A stretch of 64,000 nucleotides of DNA from Dipylidium caninum (lineage: Eukaryota; Platyhelminthes; Cestoda; Cyclophyllidea; Dipylidiidae), in assembly GCA_017562135.1 (NCBI GenBank), contig QEYB01001046.1, positions 186,001-250,000 of the forward strand. Direction: 5' to 3'. Positions 47,460 through 60,284 of the stretch are shown here, in pieces. The notes beneath the pieces were generated by a model. The model searched no databases. It saw nothing but the letters and a program-made list of their open reading frames with translations, and had not been told where the DNA came from. The stretch's first letter is position 1, and each line of letters starts with the position of its first letter. Made by a program: the position numbers and the translations under genes.

Positions 47460-49580
47460 CAGCCGCTAATGACACCATAAGATTTATGTTGATTAGTTAA
47501 AATAAATTCCATTTCTTAGTGCAAATTATATAACCTTTACGTTATTTACATCTAGAAAATTTAGACGTGGAAAATTTCTATGAGATAATGGGTAATTAGA
47601 ATTACTTTGGCACTGCTTTTAACAAAGTGATACCTATTGTAAATCAGATGAACCCAGAAAATTTAAGAGAAAGTGAAATTGTCATGTCACCTCAATTGTA
47701 CGTTTTGTGTATCAAGACCGAGATGTCACTACTGCTGTCCGTTTACTCAAAACAGTTTTGTTTATGACCAGCAACTCCAACCTCGCCGACGGACTGACCA
47801 AGCGAATCCTCTTCATTCGATTCTTATGCTAAATAAACACAGTGTTAGGTTCTCGGCAATAATTTTAATACTGATATTTTGGTGTCGGTTGTACTAGCTC
47901 ACTCAACTTTTGTTCATTGAGGCTTTTTTCGCACACATCTGCTCCAATTGATACATATGAAAAATTTTCCGCTGAGATAATAATTTAAAAAGCATGATAG
48001 TTCAATGCAACACATTAATGATAGCAAAAAGTGAATTTGGCCAAAATGAAGAGGGATATCAAGTTGTTTGGAGAAGGCATAATTGCATGTGTAATTTTGT
48101 CTCCAAACACACAGTACCGAAATATTTGAATGGCACAAAACATTTGTCGATCTTGAGATAGGATACCTACAAATTAATAAGTGCACTATTTGAATTACAA
48201 ACATCAGGGACCACTGCTCTCCGTAAACGATCAGCTAAAACCCACTCTTCATGGAGAATTTAAAACTTGTAATATTTTAAGTAAGCTAGGAAGAGGCAAT
48301 TGGGGTGAGGATGACATTGCTATAAGATGAGAATATTAGGCATTTTTAGAGCCCGGAGGACGGGTGAATACAAATGAATGCAGTTTCTATGAAATAGAGC
48401 GGTATGGCAGGACATGGAAAATTACTCCGAAATTGAGCTGTACGATATGAGTACTTTGGTGTCACCTTTAAGACACGCCATCGTGTTTTATTTTTGACAA
48501 ACACAAGCTCAGCAATATCACACAATAATTTGGCTCTTAAATGTATGATGTTAAGATACACTAAGGATATTTTGTACACGCCGGATCTTGGTGTTCCGAA
48601 TTCATAGAGTAGCGGTCCACGTGCTGTGTACGATCGTCCGACCGACCATCCGTGGAAGTTAAGTTAATTTGGTAAAAGGAAAGAATTTGGCATAATAATG
48701 GAAGATTATCTGGTTGCGCTATGAGTACCAAATTAACCTCCAGTGTAGCTGGAGTTTGAGAGTTTTAAAGCACAAGCGCATGATTTTACTTCGCATGAAA
48801 CGTGTACGCCACCTATCTCCCTCGTATATGCATAACCAATTGATTGGGCGTTAAAGAGTCTTTGTATCGACAACTTGGCGTAAAATTTGTCATGTATTTA
48901 ACATATGATATAAAATCTGTATACGAAAATTCTCATGTGGCCTCGATCAGAATCATCTTGGTTCGACATTTTCAGTTAATAATTTCACTACGCGTCGCCA
49001 TTAGCGTTCCAACTGACTTAATACATTGCTTTTCATGAAATTTAATTCTGTCCTCCTATGCGATAAATAAACGCACGAGGTTCTCCGCCAGAATTCAGTC
49101 TTGACCACCTCACTAGCCGCTTCGCCATAATCCTATCTGCAAAGAGTTTGTGGTTGCCATGACCACTATAACATATGCTGCCAAGCTTAAGGCTTGCAAC
49201 GGAAATCAGGGTGCTGGCAATCCGACCGCGCCGCAAAAAGGGTCCAGGCGTAGATTAACTAAATAGCTTTTTATCTTTTGCTACATGGCCCATAACTTTG
49301 GGTTATTCATTGGGCAAGAAGTCTATCAAAATGGGTAGACCACCACGTGCGGAAGGATTAGAAGGCAGTTCGAACCGAACACGTGCCAACAGTTTTTAGG
49401 TTCGATAAGTTACTTCACACATGGTTCGCAACATTTACTCGGTTCGTAATAATCACATTATATATACGTTTTGTTTTATTTTATGAAACATTGACACGCG
49501 TTTCAAACCTATGGCTTTACCCGCATTTTCAAAAGGCGGGGCAGCCGTTTGGTCTGTGGGAGTGTCCATTTCCTTGTTTG
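47460..49580. other. Intergenic between hexokinase 2 and GMF
   Basis: About 2.1 kb of AT-rich DNA between two divergently transcribed genes. A TATATATA run at 49459-49466, about 115 nt before the GMF start, could serve as a TATA element but AT-rich context makes this weak. No other feature seen. Confidence 0.6.
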
Positions 49581-50670
49581 ATGGTGACACAACATTTGCA
49601 AAAATAGTTTTTCTTTAGGAGAAGACGCTTGTTTCGATTCCGGAAGACTTGGGTAAAAAGTATCTATCCTTTAAGTTAAGGAGGACTAAGGGTTCATGTG
49701 CAATCATAAGTAAGTCGGTTTTCCTTTCATGATTTTCTGCAGACAAAATTAACGTGCCCTCCAGAACAGTTGAAATCGAACAGGAAATAGACGTAACTTT
49801 TGACCTTATTAATGGTTTAAGGAACTCAATTTGGACGACCTCTCTACTGAGTTAAGTCCTTGCGAGCCGCGATATGTCCTTATCAGCTATGAATACCATC
49901 ACAATGATGGGCGCATATCTTATCCATACTGCCTTATATTCTCAAGTCCAAGAGGTGAGTTACCTTTGACGTTTATCTGCTAGTGATGTCTGATCATGTT
50001 CGTTGTTTACGTTTGTCATGTTCTCTCATGCGTCCTAAATCAACTTACTTCCTTTCTATTAGTAAAGAACGGCTTGATCGGTTTTATTGGACGATTCTTT
50101 ATCACTCTATAATTCTTTCTTGATTGGCAACCAGAGTTGGAATTAACTTGGAGAAAATATGAGACTACTACCTACGTAAAATCCATAACTTACTTCCTAT
50201 TGCTTCTCATATTCAAGGCAGTCCACTTGATCTCAAAATGCTGTACGTCGGGTCTCTCCATCATTTCGCTAATATAAGTCAAGTGACCAAAGTGAGTGAT
50301 ATCTTGCACCAGCAATTCATCATTTGAGCTTGAGCCATTTTAAATTCATGCGCAGCCTCGGTTGCTACCTAGTCTCCTACCTAAGATTTTCTAATTTTTT
50401 TTTCTTAATTTACCCTTAGCATACCGAATGCTAATAAAACACGTCTTACTGCTCCAAGTAGGAAGTTCATCTTAGAAAACTTGTTTCAGTTTAGCCGCCA
50501 GTTACCTCTTTGCCTGCATATGCGCACAGTTTCCTTGTATTCCAAACTTTCCTCTATCCTTTACTAGCCCTTAATACACATTTGACAACTTTCAGATATT
50601 TGAGTTGCACGATGTTGAAGAGTTGACTGAAGATTGGCTCAAAGAAGAAATGAGGACAAAGTGTTACTAG
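49581..50670 (+). CDS. gmf: Glia maturation factor (GMF), ADF-homology protein
   Basis: GMF is a small ADF/cofilin-fold protein that binds the Arp2/3 complex and debranches actin filaments in the cytosol. Exons are 49581-49583, 49619-49709, 49743-49792, 49822-49954, 50218-50291 and 50596-50670; all GT-AG, phases agree, 141 residues against 141-142 in vertebrates. Diagnostic segments are LSPCEPRYVLISYEYHHNDG, RISYPYCLIFSSP, MLYVGS, and the C-terminal helix IFELHDVEELTEDWLKEE. The proposed first coding exon holds only the ATG, followed by a 35-nt intron. I chose it because exon 2 lacks an upstream in-frame Met and the result has the family's normal N-terminal length; a longer first exon elsewhere is possible. 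Intron 3 is only 29 nt. AATAAA at 50779-50784 is the likely polyadenylation signal. The neighbour downstream (51491-52601) is convergent. Confidence 0.93.
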
Positions 50671-50778
50671 TGCTTATTTTTCTGTGGGCTTTCCTCCATT
50701 GATTAACTTATCGCTTCGATTTTGCTAATTGATCTTATCCTTTCTAACGCGTAATATTTTGATAAGCGTCTAAATACT

Positions 50779-50784
50779 AATAAA
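50779..50784 (+). terminator. Polyadenylation signal of GMF
   Basis: AATAAA 109 nt after the stop codon, in AT-rich sequence. Confidence 0.6.
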
Positions 50785-51490
50785 ATTTCACATTTGTTTC
50801 TGTCTTACGCCTTATTTGTAATTTAGGCATTTTATATCGTGGGAATCAAATGAGTTCAATTAGATCGGTACCAAAAGGTGGCCTTTTCTGCTAAGTAACG
50901 TTTCTTTGAGAGAATCTAACTTGCCAGGACCTGCCTATCCCATCTTTACAGGCAAATAGATGCGAAATAGTACAGGCGCTCCAGTCATCTAGTCTTGGTA
51001 ATTAAGAGCGCCGACATTCCTTCCTGTAAGTCAGCGGAAAGCAAGCGCTAAACGGCTAATGACAGTCAAATTCAGTTCCCTATGCAGTAATTGCTTTTCC
51101 GCGATAATATAATGGACTGGTGCTTCACTATCACACGGTGCGGTCTTAGTGAAGACGCGGTTCCAGCACTTCGCTATAGCATAGGAATGCCTGCTTGCAC
51201 ATTCACTATCACTTTTACATGGGCTTTTGGCCGGTAAAAAGAAAGGCTGAAACTAGCGGCCTGAGATAGACTGATCGTCACTTTGGTTAAATTACTCACG
51301 TCGTGTTTTGTTGTCGACTAGGAACAACCAGAGAATCTGCAGTTAACTTGCCGCCTCAGCACGTAACAACATATTTACAAGTCATCCGACATACCAGGAA
51401 TTTGTGTTCCGCTCAAGTATCTAATAACGTAATCGTCCTATTTCAGATTGCAGAGAAATTTTATATTAGTTTTGTAATTACAGTGATAAG
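50785..51490. other. Intergenic between GMF and the NOL7-like gene
   Basis: Space of about 0.7 kb between two convergent genes. I see no gene or clear repeat in it. Confidence 0.6.
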
Positions 51491-52601
51491 TCATATATAC
51501 ACATTCACCCCATGACGCCAGGAACAATTTCGCGCTTTTATCTTGGCGGATATTTGAGCTATCTCCTGCAGGGTCATACGTCTTGGAGCAATGGAAGACT
51601 TGCCTACACCAGTTGACGAACCAAAAAGGCGTTGATTAACAAACTCGTCGGCGCGTTGACGAATGGTGGCCGTCGCGTCTTGTATTATTAAGAATAACGA
51701 CCCGAGGTGCTGAAGAGTACTTCACATGAAAACGTCGCCCACCGCGACGCCTTTTCTTGCCAAGATTTGCATCAACTCCAGTTTTTGAGGGTATGACAAC
51801 TTGCTTCTTTTTCTTCGTCTTCGTCTTCGGCTTTGAAGTTACCGTTTTATTGTCCTGTTCATAAATATCGGAAGAGTCATCACGCATGTCTGCAATACAA
51901 GGGAAATGGCAAGTTTACACTGTGGCACTGCAGCCTCATGCAAATGTGTACTAGAAGTTACACCTATTATAAATTAGGCGCTGGTAAGTTGGATAATAAC
52001 AATTCCAAAGCGCGGACTCGTAAAACTTTACAAAACGCTTCAACTATTACGAGAAGTTACTTTTTACAGCTTGACGGCTACGATTTAACATTAAAATAGT
52101 GTCATGTTAAAGATACACTAACCGATCCCATTCTCTAATATTGCCTGTGCTATCTCCTCTTCTTCAGAATCGAAATATTCATTTTCGTACATATCTTCCC
52201 CAAACTCATCAACATCTTTTCAAGAGATTAGAAGGAAGATATTTGCGATAATCAAAAGTGTCTGTCAATTTGAACTCCTCTTCGGCTTCAATATTTTCCA
52301 GGTAGGGCACCTCCTTTCGTTTAGATTCATCTATTAAAATCTCAACCTCAGTCTTCATTTTACCTGGTTGAGCTGATATCACCTCATTCTTTATTTGAGA
52401 CGAGGGCGAATGACAATGCTTCGACCCTTTAAGCATCTGCCTTACCCTGCGGCTGGCCTTTGCTTTCTGCCTGGCGACCTGGATTGACGTGTTCACCGCC
52501 TTTTCCGATTTAGCTCTCTCGTAGGCTTGATCTTTGAAAGTCACCTCTAGAGGTGCATCGTCGTCGGATTCACCCTTTACGTTCTTCGTTATGGAGCTCA
52601 T
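51491..52601 (-). CDS. Small basic nucleolar protein, NOL7-like
   Basis: Resembles vertebrate NOL7, a nucleolar protein of early small-subunit rRNA processing. Four exons read on the minus strand (52601-52364, 52215-52123, 51889-51743, 51678-51491) keep frame and give 221 residues. NOL7-like signs: acidic DDDAPLEVTF near the N-terminus followed by a charged helix, a Lys-rich middle (SKPKTKTKKKKQ), and a C-terminal helix ending ADEFVNQRLFGSSTGVGKS, like the NOL7 segment AFIHNSLYGPG. Two junctions are uncertain. Intron 1 (148 nt) contains 47 open codons ending LPSNLLKR that themselves look NOL7-like; if they are coding, the frame does not continue. At the last junction, donors at two positions both fit. 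An acidic stretch (FDSEEEEIA) lies in exon 2. Start Met chosen at 52601; an in-frame Met exists 60 nt upstream. Family assignment is tentative. Confidence 0.55.
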
Positions 52602-54413
52602 TTCACACTCAAACTGAAAGGATGCGAAGAGCCGATAAGGACACAGTAAAAAGCGAAACAACAGGACGAACTTTGTTAACGCTTAGGAAATAACTAATGC
52701 GTATAAAGAACAAAAGAAAATTTTGTAGGCCACGGGCGGCAAGGAGAACGCCGCTGTGAGAGTTTCGCCTTCCGCGCCTTCGTTGCAGGTAATTAAAAGG
52801 CGACTTCAAGGTTAAATATTAATTAAGAAATGTCGTCCGGTTGAGGTAAAAAGAACATCACCCTGACCACTCCGGTATGACACTTATACATTGAAATTAA
52901 GTTGCTACTAATTTACTTTTGCGCAGAAGTGGAGGTGCGCAAAAAGGTTTCACTACTAATGTCTGCTTGCTGCTGGTTTGGATATCGTAGCCATTAACCA
53001 GGATCACTTTGACGTGACACATAAGCTCGTAACTACTTCGGATTACCGCATACAAAATTATCAATAACTTATAATGAGGCTAAGAGTGGCCTTAACTTAC
53101 TTTTATATGAGGGCAGTACTATAGTATTTGCTGGTGAGAATACACATAAGTACCAAGTCTAAAAACGCATTTAGCAACGCCATTTTCTGTCACAGGGCCC
53201 GACTTATGGAGCTTAATATGTGTCCTCTACGTGTAGACGCAATAGAAATTATTACTGTTTTCGCCCAAATTGAGAAGAGCAGGCGAAAATCTATCGACGG
53301 AAACACCATCCTCAAATAACCTCCCATCATTTTAGATGTAAGAGGTTTATTACGGCAAACGTTCTCTGTGCGTTCTATTTCTTCCATGTTTTTAGTTGGC
53401 CACTGCACACGCATACACAAATCGTTCGCGTTTATTTTCTCTTAAAACTTAGTCAATCCGATTTGTTCTGAAAATGGCGTTGACTGCGATTCTTTACAAT
53501 AGTATGCAATTTCGTGTAATCTAAATGTGAACAATAGTGTTTGACTTGTAACTTCTGATTCCATTCTCTACGTGTTACAGAATGGCTTAAAATGCCTAAG
53601 TCATTCGCTACAATCACCTGAAGTAGAATTAACTCAATCGCCGAAGTGCCCCGATTTAGCAATTTGCAAATTTGAGTTGTGTCTGTCAGAGTTTCCAATC
53701 TTGATTAATCTAAATTGCTGTTACGTGCGGCAAATAAAAACGTTCAGGAATGACAGTGAATAAAAGAACTGTCTAAAGCTGCAGAAAATCCCATATGGAC
53801 GGCACGGGAATTCGAGTTTACGCAGATAATTTTCGAACAGAGCGATTTAAGAAACCAGTACTCCTAAAGGTATCACATGTTTGATATATGCCGCAAGCTC
53901 CATAAAATTCAATGAAACACAGCCGAGGACCAGAATTACTTGCGAGTGACCAGTGGCCAATATACAAATATGGTAAATTTTTGTTTTGAGAAACATCGTA
54001 GCCTAAAACAGAAACCCATTTTAAGCAAACTTTTTCAAGCCACATTTCTGCGTTCGAGTCCAAAAAATATCCATATTTCAATTGAGCGTTGTGGAGAAGG
54101 AAGTGCCATTAAAGGCTTAATTGGCCCCTGCAGAAAACTGCAATAAACAAGAATAGGTAGGACATTTGTTGTAAATCTGGCCTGTGTGACAACATTCTAA
54201 TTTGGTTAGTTTAGGAAGGTTGGCGAATATCTTGGAGGATTATTTCATCCATTTTAGCCAGTAGCATTATTTATAAAATTTGTTATACCTCGTATCTGTC
54301 GAAAAAGGGGGCACATTCAAACGAGTTTTTTCACTTTGCGATGACCGGGTGTTGATGGTTTTCCGTCCCCGCCTTGTTTTATAACGTTCTTTTTTGATTA
54401 AAGGGTTCTTGAG
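52602..54413. other. Intergenic between NOL7-like and the Ser-rich gene
   Basis: About 1.8 kb between two divergently transcribed genes, AT-rich. No gene recognised; the short open frames lack motifs and splice context. Confidence 0.6.
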
Positions 54414-54421
54414 TATAAATA
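54414..54421 (+). promoter_or_regulatory. TATA box of the Ser-rich nuclear protein gene
   Basis: TATAAATA, a consensus TATA box, 79-86 nt before the start codon at 54500. Confidence 0.55.
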
Positions 54422-54499
54422 GAATCTATTGATGCCAATCAAGATTGATGTCATTTTGTGAAATTTCGTCTCCTTATATCGGTTGACGCTCATTGATCA

Positions 54500-57400
54500 A
54501 TGTCTGTACGTAGGCAAAAGCCCAAATTATGGCTTGAGAAGGTACTCGTAATTTTCTCTACCATTTTGTTTAGTCTTCTTCAGATGATCGTGATTCGAAA
54601 ATTATCAGACAAAGAATGGGTATGACTGTTCCAGATTTTCTTGCTGCTCTCGGCGGTGGCACTTCTCATGGAAGCGTTGACTTGAGGTGTAGAGTGTGGC
54701 CTAAGCATTCATCGAATGGTAATTTGAATTGAAGTTTAGATTGTTCTCAGAAATCCGTGATCCCATTTTTACTATGTGCACCAAGGACCCTTCCGAATTC
54801 GAGTGGTCAGTTCGGTATAAGGCGTTAGGTTGCTATGAGTAGGTTTGATGGCTTTTTCGTAGAGATTTTAGTCGGTACAACTCGGCTCCTTTGTCATCCG
54901 TTGAGTCTCATGTGCCAAACGACCTTTCTAATGGCGCGCGGTTGCGCGAAGATAAGTTAACACCAGCACAACAAAAAGAGTAAGTGTAAACTTGATAGAT
55001 TTTTTTCGGGCAGCTTACTAGTTTATGTTTGTTTCTTCATCAGATTACTAAAGTCTCGCTTGACTTCAGGCTCATTGAAACACTTCAACTTTCGGATAGT
55101 GATGAAGAGAACAGTGTTGAAGAAAAACCGCCTTCACCGCAGGAAAAGTCACTATCCGTTATGCCGAAGCAAAGGATTGCTACTCAAAGTTCGTCCGGTC
55201 GTATGGATGAGAAGTCTAACTTGCCGCAACCGTCACCTATCGCTTCTGAAGTTACTCCTTTGCAGGCCGCAATGTCATCGAGTTCTATCAAGTAAATTTT
55301 CATGCACAAATACTTTTAATGATCACGATGCCGTAGATTTATATCTTATTTTTCTCGTTTTCCTTCACTGGTTTTTAGTTATTTTTGCAATATTTAAAAA
55401 TTTCTGTATATAACTCTCAATTTTGAAGTTTCATATGGCAGGAATCGTGGTCTCTGGCCAATACTCGTTCGTTTTCTCGTAGACAAGTTCGCACGCATTG
55501 TGCGGAAAATGTAGATAAATCGAAACCACGGAGGCGTATTCAAGAGTCTCTTGTGCGACTGGAGGATCCTCAAAAACCGAGTGTCTATTCACCCCTGGCT
55601 GTTCGCGTAACGGAAATCAATGCTGGTTCTAGTCATAACCGACACTCAACTGACGCTAATGCTTTGGCGTCGCTACCTGTTCAGCGTTTAAGCAATCAGG
55701 AAAACATCCCGTCGGCAGACAAGCAAGCAGATTCATCTGAGCAGTTTGTACGACGTGTTTTAGCTGATGCCGAGGCCTTCTGTAAACCGCTTCAACGTTT
55801 GCCAAATAATTTTCATGATTCTTGTGGAGAGTTCTCCATGGACAGCGGTGAACAAGACATTTCTTTACGTGATGTTGAAAGTAACGAAAAATCGAATTTA
55901 CCTAAATTCTCCCTAAAGAGAATATCCCCATTGTCCGAAAATTTCATCGGTTTGGAGAGACCTGCTGAAGATTCACTAGTTTCTCCTCCCAAAAAGCGTC
56001 TGGTTTCAAAGGATCTGAAAAATCCGTTGCCTATGGTCACCTCTGATAAAGAACAACGATTAGCTTTACGAAAAGGTGTTACTCACGAATATTCTAAACC
56101 TGGCCTTGATTCCGCTTGGATTTTGTCATCTGTTGGAATTAATGAACTACGATCGCATCTTCCTTCTACTGTTCCTGTCTCCGACAGACGCTCTTCGTGT
56201 TTGGATAAATTGGCTTCTTTACGCTTCTTCTTGAGAAGTCTCCGCGTTCCAAGCGCTACTTTACGTGGTACTGTGGCAAGGAAATTGACTGGTGTTTTGT
56301 TAGCTCCTGAGATTCCAAAACCTGTCCCCCAATTCGTTGAGATGGGTACAACAATGACGCCGAAGAGAACCGTGGTTTCTGCGACTCAGTATGATTCAAA
56401 GAACTTGGTTACTTCAGTGCGCAGACATCTCAAATGCAGACTTCAGTTTCCACTAATACGAGTCCATTTCATAACACTTTAAAAATGACTTCAGTTTCCG
56501 TCAATACTGATCCCCTCCGGCTTGGTTTTATGGAAAACGGTTTCGCTGCTGATCTCTCTGTTGACTATTATCTACAGAAATTGCTTGGACATAACAATTC
56601 GGCGATAGAACGCACAATTCGGAGGTTGGTAAATTTTTATCGTTTTCGGTTTTTTTGAATGCAATACTTATCGAGGTGCTTTTTTATTCAATCTCGTGTC
56701 TATTTCGGTCGCCAAGATTTCTGGGAGTTGCCTTGGTACTTAGCGAAATTTTAATAATGCATGTCTTACGCATATATTGCTAATCGGCATTCGGCTGCTG
56801 TGAGTGTAAGATTTGTCTCGTTCTTACGCAATATATTTTGGAATCGTGTTTGGGCACAACAATCAAATCTCTACACACTGCATTAGAATGAGTTAAGAGC
56901 ATGGCGTGGTTTCAGCTCATTACAGCACTTTTTAGCAAATATTTTGTTAAATCAGTTTTGAAGATAGTACAGAGGAGGAGCAGTTGACTCGGGCGAGCAA
57001 TTTGGACACAGAGGCTTCTAACTGTTGGACCAAGCTGGTGAAGTTTGTGGCAGCCACCTCCTCGTCTTCATCAGCTCCCGCCAATTCTTTGCGTCCTTTT
57101 ATTTGTTCCTGTACTCCGGACACTCAGCGCCTTATCCATAGTCTCTTTAATCAGACGGATTTCACTTCTTATCCGGAAAAGATTCTTTCTTCTACTCGAC
57201 ACCTTCTTGTTGCGGCACTCATGTCTACCTCGATGTTGGACGCCAAACGTCGCTACGAACAAGCTCTGGAAAGTTTAGCTAAGACAGCTTCACGAATGCG
57301 AAGGGCGGAGTCTAAACTCCTTCGCCGTGCCTGGGTTGCTATGCAGCGTAGTGGCGGCGTCGACTTACCTATTACCGGTGTTGCGGAACTCGGCGGTGAT

Positions 57401-60284
57401 GCGAAGCGTTGGTCTGATCTCTGGTACTCGGCTCTTGCGAGAGTGAGAGCGGTTGTCAGTGACAAGTTCCATCAGCTCATTACAGATAAGGAACAAGAAT
57501 TGCGCAAAGAGGTATATTCTGTCCCATGCATTTCGGTGTAATTTTACTTATTCTTTCAGACGATTCTCACTTGTTACTTTTGTATATACATGTGCGTATT
57601 TTTGTTGATTATAATGGTTAACGCTTTTGGAAGCACATTTTGCGTGCTCACACGTGTATCATCGCTACTCTGTAACAGTAACTTATTGCGCATGTGACCG
57701 CACAAATGCGCACAAATTACCATCGAAGTTAATACCCCCTCTCCGTACTCCCACTGTAGCTTTTATCGACTGCTCCTTAAAGTTCGCGTGTTTTGGGGTG
57801 CGATTTCTTCAGTAATGCTTTCGTTGAACCTGAGTATGTACATATGTGGTATTTGGGTGTATATGCGTGATGCGGCAAGTGCCATCAGTATCTTCCTTTC
57901 CCTATCACGTGACGGGAGTGCACGCGCCCCATCTTCTGATCTAAGTGGCGCATCCATTAAACAAAATAAATCTACTTTCTCTAGTTAAGGTGCTTAAAAC
58001 TTTGAGAAAATATATTTCCATTTGGAGGCTGTGATTCTCAGAATTGGTGACTGCTCCAATTGCCCAAGATTGTCAATTAAAATAATCTATTTCGGGCTTC
58101 ATATTTGTCCCCATATTGTTTTTGTGCGCGCTTCGTACGTTTTCCACGTTCTTGTTTTCCTCTATTTTTACTGTTTATTCCCGCTACTAGAGGCCGCAAT
58201 CATAGATTTGTTTATGCCGACTTGCCCTAGGTGTTACACCCCTCCCCACTATTTTCATTTAAGTAGGTTAATTGGGTCGGAGATCCAGGTTATTTCAAAG
58301 GATTGCGTACAAGGTCTGCTATTTCCCCCCCCCCCTCCTAATATAATTTTTTAGTATCTTGTTAAATTTACATCTCATCAAATTCACTATTAACTATTAC
58401 AAGTTAAGATTTTCGCTACCCTCCGCATATTAGTGTTATGATTCTTCTCAGGTAGTGCGTAATGCACTCTGATCAGCAGTATTGATTTGGCCTATGTAGA
58501 TCAATGAGGATGCGTTCCTGAAGCATCTGAAATTGCTCAATACAGAAGAGGATCTATTAACTGTATGCTCTTCGCCGTCGCCGGCCCCTTCAAGGAATGG
58601 CTCTGCCGATAGTCGACTTTATCCCCAGTCCAAACCTGATAAACCTGATGAGTCCAGTAGGTTGACTACCTAATTTATGCGTAAAATTCCAAGTGTGTTT
58701 TGACCCCTTTTCATTGCTATTTGCATTAAATTGTGAATGTTTTTATGAATCGTGTGTCTTAGAAGTGCGTCTTTTTGAAATGTTATTACTATAAACTATT
58801 AATAAATCTGAAATCCGGGTCCTTGGATTTCTGCTCTTTTTCCGGCTCCAACTCAACTAAAAGTTTGCAATAAATTTTGTTGCATACATTCCTGAATCTC
58901 CGTTTAACTCAAGACCTCTCCAATCCATCTCTAGTTGCAGCTTCCTATATTAAATACGTTTATTTAGTTTTAAAGTGGGAAATGTGGTTGCGCTGTTGCT
59001 ATATCTATATCGTCTTGGGTGGAAGACAGTCTATTGTCAGCGTTCGAAACCGTTTCTAGTTTTATCTTAAACCTCAATGTGGTAGTTTAGAAGTACGCTT
59101 TATTTGTAGCATAAAGGCCTCACAATGGTACGTTTCTGGTGATCGTTCTTTTTGTTCTCTTAGAATCGGATATGTGTACAGTACCCAGATCGACACTGGA
59201 GCGTTTGGTCAAAGTCTTTCAAATCACTTCATTGGCCGCTGAATCCGTACGATCCCGTCAGGAATCGGAACTTATCCTTCCCACAGATAAATTTGCTATC
59301 TTTGGTTGCGAAGTGACTGGGACGCAGCAACGTGAACAGTCTAAACAACAGCTACCCGTTTTCGTTGCCTCCGCTCCTTCCACCAACATGACGCCTCTCA
59401 TTGTCTACATCGACAGTGTGCTTCAAGTACATAAACAAATACTATCGTGCCTTGCAGTCTGTCCCGAAATGCAGCAGTACCAGTCCTCAGTCATTTCTAC
59501 CCCACAGTCCAAAAAGCCACACTCTCCTTTCGCTCCTCCTCCGGCTCTCCAACCCATCCCCAAACCCTCTGCCAAACGAAAAAGAAAACATTCAAAGTCC
59601 CCTATACCTCCACCGCCTCCTGCATTTGAGGATCTTCCCATCCGTCCACATGACCCAGTTGTAAGTAAACAGTCGAAGCACCGAAGACACCGACAAAGCA
59701 GCCACTCAGATGAAACCATCGGCTCGGAATTGGGGGAGGCATCGAAGAAGAGGAAAAAACATAAAGATTCGTCCTCCCTATCAGGTCAGACACCACACTC
59801 TTCTAACATGCGTAAGAGACACCAGCAGGAAGACGGTCGACCACGCAAACACATAATACGTAGCTCTAGTGTGGCCCCTTCTGGTCGAGAGTTCGACCGA
59901 AACGATGGAGATGAGACTGATGATTCCACGCACGGGAAGAAACCTCGAGAGCGCCACAGATCTCGAGGAAGGTCGGTGATAAGTCCTATTCGAGAAAGGT
60001 CAGATACCCACCTTAATGGTTTTAGTGGCTTGGAGACCTACTCGCCCCGAAAGAATTCCTCAATTAATGCCCCTTCGTATAGTCCCTCCCGACCTGCCTT
60101 TTCCAATGAAAGACAAAGCAGCAGTGGTGCGGGCAAAAATACCTATGAACTCACCTATATCCCCTCGGTACCTGTTACGCCCGCATCCAGGAGAACTATT
60201 CCGCGCGAATTACCTTCAAAGCCGCCAGTGGATCCTGATTTCTACGCCAAGTGGATGGGCAGAAGTTCTTCGACTCGGCGGTAA
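54500..60284 (+). CDS. Large Ser-rich nuclear-type protein, possibly AF4/FMR2-like
   Basis: Ten exons join in phase to 1200 residues: 54500-54541, 54574-54718, 54751-54838, 54872-54979, 55070-55291, 55429-56407, 56440-56624, 56956-57511, 58500-58656 and 59164-60284. Introns 1, 2, 3 and 6 are 32, 32, 33 and 32 nt. The function is not established. An acidic Ser-rich patch, LQLSDSDEENSVEEKPPSP, resembles the phospho-Ser region of AF4/FMR2 (AFF, fly Lilliputian) transcription-elongation scaffolds, and WSLAN shortly after resembles the WQLDNWL that follows it in AFF proteins. The C-terminal AFF homology domain was not recognised. Instead there are helical segments (exon 8, around ALESLAKTASRMRRAESKLL) and a basic tail with KRKRKHSKSP and KKRKKHKD, typical of nuclear localisation. 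No TATA-box or phase conflict. The identity is weak; the gene itself is well supported by open frames and phase. Confidence 0.75.
56625..56955 (+). other. Intron 7 of the Ser-rich gene
   Basis: This 331-nt intron has GT-AG ends. I see no feature in it. Confidence 0.6.
57512..58499 (+). other. Intron 8 of the Ser-rich gene
   Basis: This 988-nt intron runs from GTATAT to TGTAG. It contains a C run at about 58326-58337. No other feature seen. Confidence 0.65.
58657..59163 (+). other. Intron 9 of the Ser-rich gene
   Basis: This 507-nt intron has donor GTAGGT and acceptor TTAG. No feature seen in it. Confidence 0.65.

Noticed and set aside
55060..55413. 117-codon open frame in another frame of the Ser-rich gene
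   Set aside because: It overlaps exon 5 in a different frame; the acidic Ser-rich frame fits both splice phases and has protein-like composition.
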